Source: Budorcas taxicolor (taxonomy: Eukaryota; Chordata; Mammalia; Artiodactyla; Bovidae). From it: a stretch of DNA of 64,000 nt. Below the pieces are notes generated by a model. That model searched no databases, had not been told where the DNA came from, and saw nothing but the letters and a program-made list of their open reading frames with translations. Numbering within the stretch: the stretch's first letter is position 1; the number at the start of each line of letters is the position of its first letter. The DNA lies in contig NC_068933.1 in assembly GCF_023091745.1 (NCBI RefSeq), positions 15,380,001 through 15,444,000 of the forward strand, given 5' to 3'. Position numbers and translations under genes: made by a program. This document shows, one piece after another, positions 56,406 to 64,000 of the stretch.

Positions 56406-57186
56406 TTTTTAACTTTCAGAAGGGAACTGAGTCAGAAGATAAATTCAAAAGGCAGATGTCCAGGGTAGCTCAGATAAGCCCTGGGATTCAATCTCTGTCA
56501 CTGGCTCCAGGCAGAGAAAGAGGGCGTATAGAAGATGAATACGTTTCTGAGAATTTCCAAATGAGTCTCTAGACAAGGACGGAAGCAGATCTGGGAAAGT
56601 CAGGATATTTTACCCAAGATTCATGCCCCTAATGCTCTTCTGGGGATGCTGGCAGTGGCCCCAGGGGTCAGGTTAGGAGAGCTGCAAGAGATGGTTTTTA
56701 TTTTTATTTCCTGGTGATATTTACAATATCCAAGTGTCCTGCAGTCCCTATTCCAAAGAAAAAACTCTAGAGCACTAGGTGGTCCTCAGGGGAGAGGCTA
56801 GGAGAAAAACGAAATTTCTTCTCATGCACAGCAGTGCTTCAGTGCGCTTTGACTTGTTTGCAGTGTTGTCAGGAGCTGTTTTTTGATGGGACTGTCTTCC
56901 AAGTCTTGGCCCATGAAGGGTGCACTTCTGAAACTCTTAAGAAGCCAGTGCACCATAAAATAAAGGCAGTTTGTACAAATTAAAATGCTGTGTGCTTTGA
57001 GTCTGGGGAGGTGAAACAAAAAATTCTTAAGTTACTACCTAGGGTCATTAGGCATTTGGCTTGATCACAGAAGGGCCTTCAGAGGGGCAGAGTCATAAAG
57101 GCAGGGGGCATGGCACCAAAGAGTGGAGAGCATCAGTGAGCGGGTAGAGAAATGAAGCATCGTGAAATGTGTCTATTAGGTAGGGC
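56406..57186. other. No gene recognised
   Basis: Unassigned. Confidence 0.4.
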
Positions 57187-57195
57187 ATAACCTGG

Positions 57196-57413
57196 TGCTC
57201 CCCAGGTAGCACTAGTGGTAAAGAACCCACCTCCCAATGCAGAAGACATGAGACTCAGGTTCCATCCCTGAGTTGGGGAAGGTCCCTTGGAGGAGGGCAT
57301 GGCAACCCACTCCAGTATTCTTGCCTGGAGAATCCCACGGACAGAGGAGCCTGGTGGGCTACAGTCCATGGGATCTCAGAGCCAGACACGACTGAAATGA
57401 TTTAGCACATAAC
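57196..57413 (+). mobile_element. Bov-tA SINE
   Basis: Head TGCTCCCCAGGTAGCACTAG, B box GGTTCCATCCC, body GGAGGAGGGCATGGCAACCC, end GATTTAGCACATAAC. AACCTGG recurs at 57189-57195 and 57414-57420. Confidence 0.92.
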
Positions 57414-57420
57414 AACCTGG

Positions 57421-58164
57421 GGCTCACCATGAATCATTTCCCATGGAAGAAATGGAAAGAGTGGAGAAGAGCAGCTGTGAGCACTTCCTGTAAGTATGGA
57501 CGTAGCTGCTGGACACAGCCCAGGAACACAGGTGTGTTCACCAGTTGTGAAGATTGATAAGGAGGTTCTGTGCTGTGTAGCTTATTGGTAGAGTCAGGGT
57601 ATTTTGTGGATGAACAGGGCCTACCCGTTTTAAGCATATTGTTGAGATAAACAAAGAAAGGTCAGATCTTCCTGTATTACAGAAATGCTCTAAGGAGAGG
57701 CAACTTCACATGAATGGGTCATAAAGAATGTCAAAGTATTAAATGCCTATGTATTTGTAGACCGAAAACACCTCTCATTCAGGCTAGATGGAATCTGGCT
57801 GGATTTTGCCGTGGTTCTTTTCTAAGCATCTCTTTTGTGTGGCTGACTGCTTGTGCTCAGAAGAATAGGAATGCTGCTATCTTGCGTATCTGATCGGCCA
57901 CCCCTGCTATTAATTTCCTCCAAGCATGTCTGTCAGCTCTCTGAGCATACAAAAGCCTTTTAGTTCCTTTCCAATCTTCTTTTTCCATCAAATACAAGTA
58001 GGCAGGAGGAAAGAAAACATGTTACTCTTGGAAAAGAAATCAGAGATGGTCTTTGAGAAGTATGATGTCCTTGTCCCTTTTTATGTGCAACTCTATTTCA
58101 CTTCTCTGAATTCTTTCTTTGTAAATACTCAGTCCTTGAAAATCATTAAAGGGACCAGATGCAT
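57421..58164. other. No gene recognised
   Basis: Unassigned; short frames only. Confidence 0.4.
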
Positions 58165-58810
58165 GTAGTACTTACGCATTCATTCATTCATTCATTCAAC
58201 CATTCATCAGATGCCTTCTGTGTGCTCTGAATCGTCAGGCACTCGGTGCTGAGACAGGTGGCAGAATCCATCCTTGGAAGATGCTCACTGTCTTGCAGGG
58301 AAGACTGATCCATAAACTGACTTGATCATTTGAACAGAGCATCAAGAAGGTGCTCCTAACTCAGATAGGGTGTGAATGACAGCAGAGGGGGATGGGAGGG
58401 GGGAAGCAAGGCATCCTGGGGAAAGTGACGCCTCAGCAATGTCTTAAAGGAGAAGCATGCACGAAGTGGAAGAGGCTAGGAAGCACAACCAGACAAAGTG
58501 GATGAGATGAAGAAAGGCCAAGAAGTGAAGAAATGGGTGATATGCACAGTGTTGCAGAAGAATGAGGAAGGTCGAAAGACCAGGCCTTCCTCCCCCGTTA
58601 TCCAACTTCAGTTTACCTTCTAGGTGATGCCCAGTATCTAAGACGTTTGCTTTCAGAATAATACAGAGCTGTATTTTAGACAGATTAGTTTAAGAAAACA
58701 AGGCTGAAGAAAGGAACATCAATTAAGCTGTTGCAAAAGACAGTGAGGGCCTGGAAGGAGGCAAGACACTGAGAAACGTGAGGAAAGTGCAGCCGCGAAG
58801 TCTCCAGCAG
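58165..58810 (-). mobile_element. L2 LINE, long diverged copy
   Basis: Starts at the L2 3' end (CATTCATTCATTCATTCAAC; ATTC repeats at 58178-58199), then GTGTGCTCTGAATCGTCAGG, later GAAAGTGACGCCTCAGCAAT with GTCTTAAAGGAG, and AAGCTGTTGCAAAAGACAGT with GAGGGCCTGGAAGG. The order is that of reverse L2 over several hundred bases. Confidence 0.7.
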
Positions 58811-59374
58811 CTTCCACTATGTGTTGCAGGTGGTTGAGCTCATGGCTGGATTGTTGGTGTCTCAATGCTGTTCTTTCCTTCTGTTTTCTTCCCCTAGATT
58901 GGAGGTGTCAGAGCCCTACATTTTGGTCATTCTTTGGCCATCAGAGTCTCCTGTTAGGTTTCCACAAATAGTACTCAGGAAAGATCAGAAGGCAGAAGAG
59001 AAGGAAAACCTCCTATTATCCCAGCACTGGTGGGTAGGAGCATGTGCTTTGGCAGATGACAGAATGAGGTTTTGAGAGTCGTTTCTGGGTCATTTCCTGA
59101 GGACCACTCCCTTTGGTGTTGTAGACAGCTGAGATCTTAGGTGGAAGTTCTTTGAGATTCTTATTATCTGTTTTCTTAAAAGCTAGCAGTGACTTCTCTG
59201 ACCTTTGCTTCTGTGGAGCTTCTAATTGATTCTTTAGTTTCCCAGTTTCCAGTATTAAATTCTTTCCTGCTTAAACTATCTAGTGTGCTTTCTGTTTTAC
59301 TAAGCTAACTTTTATTGATGATACCCAGGTTTCTGTCTTACATAACCAGGTGGATGGACGACTGAATTATAGAA
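58811..59374. other. No gene recognised
   Basis: Unassigned; an 84-codon frame at 58821-59075 shows no domain. Confidence 0.35.
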
Positions 59375-60340
59375 TTCATCCATCCATTTAGTCCTTCAGT
59401 TTCATTCCACCTAGGCATTGGTATAGATACTACAGATACAGTCACTACTATCAAAATGATCAATAAACCTGCCCTCGAGGAGCTTACCTTTTAGAGGCAG
59501 AAACAAAAGGGTGCAGAAAACAAATAATTAGGCAATGTCATTTCAGATGGTACTAACTATTAGAAAATAAAAGGATCATAGGAAAGAGAATGTGTAGGCA
59601 GTGGAGTGCCTAGACTGAATAGAGGAAGATGTCACTAAGGAGGTCACATTTCAGCCTGCATGACCTAAATGACCACAAGCATTTGTGTTGCAAAGATTTA
59701 TTTCTGGCATAAGTAACAACAAACTTGACTGGCACAAGGAAGAGAACGGGGGGCCACGTGGCTGAATTGGGCGCTGGTGAGGAGGAGAATATTAGGAGAG
59801 GAAGCCTGAGAATTAGGCAAGTCAGGTCACCTAGGGGCTTCCCAAGTGGCGCTACTGGTATAGAACCTACCTGTCCATGCAACAAATATAAGAGACGGAA
59901 ATTCAGTCCCTGGGTTGGGAAGACCCCCTGGAGGAGGGCATGGCAACCCACTCCAGTATTCTTGCCTGGAGAATCCCATGGACAGAGAAGACTGGCGGGC
60001 TGCAGTCCACAGAGTCACAAAGAGTCGGACACGACTGAAGCAACTTACCATGCACGCACACGCAGGCCACGTAGGGCCTTCTAAGCCCTTGTGAGTTGTT
60101 TGGAGCCAGCCTTCAAAAGGTTTAAGCAAAGGAGCAGCACAATCAGATTTGTGTTTAAAAAAAAAAAACCATTAGAGAAAACAGTTTGTAGAGGCATATG
60201 GAGAGAGTAGGATTAATGGAGTAAATATTGGAAATATTAAATCTGACATGCCTCTGGGACATGTAATTGGCACGCAATTGGATAAATAAGTGTGCTAGAA
60301 AAGGTCTGGTATTGAGTATGGAATTAGGAGTCATCAGCAC
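59375..60340 (-). mobile_element. L2 LINE, long copy split by a Bov-tA
   Basis: CATCCATCCATTTAGTCCTT, CCCTCGAGGAGCTTACCTTT, GGAGGTCACATTTCAGCCTG, then after the SINE GGCCACGTAGGGCCTTCTAA, TTGTTTGGAGCCAGCCTTCA and AAGCAAAGGAGCAGCACAAT. This is the reverse L2 order over almost 1 kb. Confidence 0.75.
59837..60064 (+). mobile_element. Bov-tA SINE
   Basis: Head GCTTCCCAAGTGGCGCTACT, diverged B box (AATTCAGTCCC), body GGAGGAGGGCATGGCAACCC, end ACTTACCATGCACGCACACG. Target duplication GGTCACCTAGGG (59825-59836) / GGCCACGTAGGG (60065-60076), 10 of 12. Confidence 0.92.
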
Positions 60341-60569
60341 ATAAGGGACATTGGATATTTCAAGAGTATGTGAGGTAACATGGGGAGCGTGTGTAGAGAG
60401 AACAGAGCACCTGATTAGACAGACTTGGTGGAATCTCTAAGGGTAGCTGGAGAAAACGTTCCTACCAAAGGGACAAAGGAAGAAGACCCAGAAGGTGCAG
60501 GGTCACAGATGTCAGGAGCTTCAATAAAGGGAGTGACTGCCCAGTGGCATGGGGTTTCCTTTAGGAGTG

Positions 60570-60684
60570 GAGAAAATGCTTAGAACTAGATTATCGTGAT
60601 GGTTGAGTAACACTGTGAGTTTACTAAATGTCACTGAAATTATATACCTAATGTGGCTAAAATGGTAAGTTTTGTATTTTATGT
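60570..60684 (+). mobile_element. L1 3' UTR fragment
   Basis: AACTAGATTATCGTGATGGT, GAGTAACACTGTGAGTTTAC and TAAAATGGTAAGTTTTGTAT match the L1 3' UTR of older mammalian subfamilies. A Bov-tA follows directly. Confidence 0.7.
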
Positions 60685-61160
60685 AGGTGCTAGTGGAAAA
60701 GAACCAGCCCGACAGTGCAGGAGCCATGAGATGCAAGTTTGGTCCATGTATCAGGGAAGATTCTCCTGGAGAAGGAAAGGCAGCCCACTCCAGTGTTCTT
60801 GCCTGGAGAATCCCATGGACAGAGGAGTCTGGTGGGCTAAAGTCCATAGAATCACAAAGAGACACAACTGAAGCGACTTGCTGCTGCTGCTACTTCTAAG
60901 TCACTTCAGTCGTGTCCAACTCTGTGTGACCCCATAGACAGCAGCCCACCAGGCTCCCCCGTCCCTGGAATTCTCCAGGCAAGAACACTGGAGTGGGTTG
61001 CCATTTCCTTCTCCAGTGCATGAAAGTGAAAAGTGAAAGTGAAGTCGCTCAGTCGTGTCCGACTCTTCGCCAGGCTCCTCCGTCCATGGGGTTTCCCAGG
61101 CAAGAGTACTGGAGTAGGGTGGCATTGCCTTCTCCAGAAGCGACTTAGCGCACCACAATT
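60685..61160 (+). mobile_element. Bov-tA SINE split by a Bov-A2
   Basis: Diverged head (GTGCTAGTGGAAAAGAACCA) and body GGAGAAGGAAAGGCAGCCCA to ACAACTGAAGCGACTT (60879). The remaining tail TTAGCGCACCACAA resumes after the nested Bov-A2 at 60880-61136. Confidence 0.85.
60880..61136 (-). mobile_element. Bov-A2 SINE nested in Bov-tA
   Basis: Reverse dimer from (GCT)n to GCATTGCCTTCTCC, with a short deletion in the 5' monomer (CGACTCTTCG joined to CCAGGCTCC). Perfect target duplication GAAGCGACTT at 60870-60879 and 61137-61146. Confidence 0.93.
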
Positions 61161-61178
61161 TAAAAAAAAAAAAAAAAA
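61161..61178. repeat. A18 run
   Basis: Homopolymer at the junction between the Bov-tA tail and the following L1. Confidence 0.85.
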
Positions 61179-61180
61179 AA

Positions 61181-62460
61181 GAAACTACAGAAGAAAACAA
61201 AGGGGAAAAAATCTTTGTAGTAATAAATGTGCATTAGAGAAAAATTTTCTTAGGTAGCACACAAAATACACAAGCCAGAAAAGGAAAATTTTATATACTG
61301 AACTTAATAAAAACTAAAAGCCTTTGTGTTTTCTACTGCTATGAAAACGAATTTTCACAATACATGTATGATAACAGGCTGGTATCTAGAACATATAAAG
61401 AACTTTCTTTTTTTTATTATTTGTTTTTATTTTATTATTTTTTAAATGTAAATTTATTTATTTTAATTGGAGGTTAATTACTTTACAGTATTGTATTGGT
61501 TTTGCCATACATCAACATGAATCCGCCACAGGTATACACGTGGCAGGATGGGGAACACGTGTATAAAGAACTTTCATAACAGAAAAATTATGAGATAACC
61601 TAATTTTTAAAAAAAAATAAGCAAAAGTTTTGAACAGAAATTTTACCAAAGATGAGCTACAAATGGAAAATAAAGCATGATAATATACTCAATATTATTA
61701 GTCATTAGGAAACTACAAATGAAAACAGGATATCACCACACACTTTTCAAAATGGCTAAAATGTTTTAAAACACAAAAAATGTAATACCAAAGGCTGGCA
61801 TGGATATAGTAGAGCAGTAACTCTCAGTCTCTGCTAATGGGAATCCTAAGTGGTACAGCCACTTTGGAAGACAGTTTGGCAGTTTCAGATACAGTGAAAT
61901 TATAAATTCAGGTAACCCAGTAATTCTACTCCTAGGTATTTATCTAAGAGAAATGAAAACTTTTGTTCACACAAAAACCCATATATAAATGTTTCTAGAG
62001 GCTTCATTTATAATCCCACTAAAACCTGGAAATAACCCACGTATCCATTAGCTGGAGAATGGGTAAATCAACTGTGGTACATCCATACAATAAAATGCTA
62101 CTCTGCAATAAAAAGTAAAAACTACTTGGTGTATCCAACCACGGGGACAAGCCTCATATGCGTGATGCTAGTGAAAGAAGCCAGACACAAAAGGCTCCAT
62201 ATTATATGTTTCCATTAACAGGACATTCTGGAAAAGACAAAACTGTACAGACAGAAAATAGATTAGGAGTTGCCAGGGGCTGGAGGGTGGGAAGACACTG
62301 GATACAGAGGAATGCAAGGAACTTTTCTGGGGTGATGGGAAATTTCTGTATCTTGATGTGAAGAGAGTTACGTGACTGCATGCCTTTTTCAAAATTCATA
62401 TCACTGGGCACCTAAAAGGGTGAAATTATACTTTTATAAGCCTGACTTTGAAAAACGATT
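61181..62460 (+). mobile_element. L1 LINE, ORF2 end and 3' region, with an insertion
   Basis: GAAACTACAGAAGAAAACAA, ATAAAAACTAAAAGCCTTTG, GGCTGGTATCTAGAACATAT, then past the insertion TTACCAAAGATGAGCTACAA, ATTATTAGTCATTAGGAAAC, GGCAGTTTCAGATACAG, TACAATAAAATGCTACTCTG and AGGAGTTGCCAGGGGCTGGA. This is the end of L1 ORF2 and the start of the 3' UTR, with many disabling mutations. Confidence 0.85.
61408..61561 (-). mobile_element. Short ruminant L1 3' end inserted in an older L1
   Basis: Poly(T)-rich start, then AATTGGAGGTTAATTACTTT, GTATTGGTTTTGCCATACAT and CAACATGAATCCGCCACAGG. A perfect 14-bp target duplication TATAAAGAACTTTC lies at 61394-61407 and 61562-61575. The last 18 bp (61544-61561) appear inverted relative to the recalled consensus. 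Confidence 0.88.
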
Positions 62461-64000
62461 GGGAATACCAGTTGGTTAAACCAAATGAAAGGGTATTGGC
62501 AGTTCTGTTGAGAGCAGTTTCATTGGTTGAGTCTGAAGCCAAGATTGAGATCAGAGCATCCAGTTATTCAGCGAGGTAGAGAGCAAGACGTTCTGTGGAG
62601 AATGAGAGTGGGCCTCTCCTGAATGCTACATTAATCAGTTAAATTGCCATGTGTCTTTTCCTCTAGGCTTGTAATTCAAAACCAGTAAAGTGTGAGTGGT
62701 TGGCAGAAGGAGGGGCACATGGGGTTATGATTCAGAATCTCCAAGGGCATTTGTGTTTGAAAAAAATCTTATGATATTAATTTGGAGAAAGAACTCTATT
62801 CGTCCAATAAAAACTAGGGAAAGTCAAGCTTGACAAAATCTTTTTGTCTGATGAGACTACTCAGAAAACAAACAAAAATGGCTCACTGTGGGGTCATGCC
62901 TGTGATGAGGATTCTTCAGTGTGGCTTGCGTGGGATGGAGATGAGATATTTTATGACACAAGGGAGCAGAGGCTAAGACAACTAGAGAAATTCTGCCTCA
63001 CAATAGACACAATACTGATATTATTTTAGTTCTCACCACCTCATATTTAAGCCTTAACTAACAAGAAACATCTTGTTTTACAATAAGGAAAAAAAAAAGC
63101 CCTAATTTTCTTTCTACCTACTGAGTAAATGGTGAAGTAAGTCAGTTTCTTTGGGGCTGGAAGAAATGACCTGATCTGATTTCCCTGTGAAAACCCCTGC
63201 CATATCTTTTGGATCAAGGCACCAAATTCTCACCCTGCCCAGCCATGGAGGTGACTTCTGAGTGCTGAAATGCTGGTACCATAAAATCAACCCCAACGAG
63301 TGAGTCATGGTGACCAATTATAGCTCAGGGCCCATCCTCGAAGGATCTGGGGTCCCCGTGTGTGGATCGTCCACTCACTCAGCCCCTCCTCCCAATGGCA
63401 GCAGGCTCCAGCCAGACCTTGCAAGATGAGTAAGCGACACTTGGCATGTGTGAAATTCCTCCCCGCTCTGTGGCCCTTCCCAGAACTGCTGTAGTGACGA
63501 TTATAGTAACCTTGACTCCGTAAGGAATGTGACAACTTAAACCCCGTAGACTACTTAGCAACGTGTTTTTCCGGAGCAGTAAGTTGTACCCTAGGGACCT
63601 GGAATGATGACTAAAATGTGGAAACTCACGTCTAAGGAGACATGTTCATCAGGCCTAAGAAACAGTGACTAAAATGTCTAGAACAGGTGGTATCTCTGAC
63701 ACAATAGGAAGGATTTTTTTTACTATCATTTTTGATGGCTAGTCTCATCAAAGCATAGTTGACTTGGCTTTCGCATTAGAACTAACTGGTTCTTTGCAGG
63801 CTTCTCATATTCATGCTGGGATGCAGGGTTGACCTGGTCTGTACTCTAAGATCTGAATCATCCAGAAATTTCAGAATGACAAATTTTGCCCCTAAGTCAA
63901 GGCTTGGGATTGGGCAGTCTAGAGAATTTGATTAGCCTCAGAGACCCCTGGGGTACGATGCTTTGAGCTCTGGCCTCACATACCTCCAAATTATACAGAT
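62461..64000. other. No gene recognised
   Basis: Mostly unassigned, non-repetitive sequence with short frames that overlap on both strands (63114-63561) and lack domains. Confidence 0.4.

Noticed and set aside
58178..58199. (ATTC)n microsatellite
   Set aside because: It is the normal terminal repeat of the L2 LINE 3' end, reported as part of that element.

Overview
The window is vertebrate intergenic or deep intronic DNA from a ruminant (bovid-type) genome. The diagnostic evidence is the density of ruminant-lineage retroelements: dimeric Bov-A2 SINEs ending in (AGC)n, tRNA-headed Bov-tA SINEs, BovB (RTE) LINE 3' ends, CHR-type tRNA SINEs and ruminant L1 3' ends. These overlie older mammalian repeats (MIR, L2, MER5A and another hAT-like remnant). 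I cannot separate cattle from sheep, goat or other bovids. Family names rest on remembered consensus sequences, not on a database search.

I find no convincing protein-coding gene, tRNA, rRNA, CRISPR array or prokaryotic feature. The longer open frames are either SINE/LINE sequence (including a frame-broken BovB reverse transcriptase at 33.5-34.5 kb) or short frames without recognisable domains. The window reads as a gene-poor region.

Layout. 0-9.7 kb: hAT remnants with a Bov-A2 exactly at the end of a MER5A, an L2, a Bov-A pair, a perfect 3 x 35-bp minisatellite, an L1 3' end, MIRs and a CHR SINE. 9.9-24.7 kb: Bov-tA and Bov-A2 insertions, a minus-strand L1 with two SINE-type insertions, a nested Bov-tA/Bov-A2, a 79-bp mariner MITE, a BovB 3' end, and a MIR broken by a Bov-A2 and an L1. 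24.7-33.4 kb: repeat-poor, with a strong hairpin at 27.4 kb, a (TG)29 microsatellite, a CpG-rich block at 31.2 kb and two RFX X-box matches at 31.8 and 32.1 kb. 33.4-50.6 kb: a BovB fragment between 75-bp direct repeats, L1/CHR copies, a CpG-richer low-repeat block at 38.5-38.9 kb, several Bov-tAs, an ART2-like composite SINE, a tRNA-head-only SINE and a MIR carrying both a Bov-A2 and a BovB. 50.6-64 kb: AT-rich sequence, MIR/L2 relics, a small GC-rich block at 55.2-55.6 kb, long minus-strand L2 remnants, another nested Bov-tA/Bov-A2 and a 1.3-kb L1 carrying a younger L1 piece.

The most unusual signals are three retroelement insertions flanked by about 55-75-bp direct repeats instead of the usual 7-20 bp, an almost fully paired 24-bp-stem hairpin, an 82-bp tRNA-head-only SINE with a perfect 10-bp target duplication, and the repeat-poor 31-32 kb block with X-boxes and an octamer. 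None of these amounts to a demonstrated new biological system.
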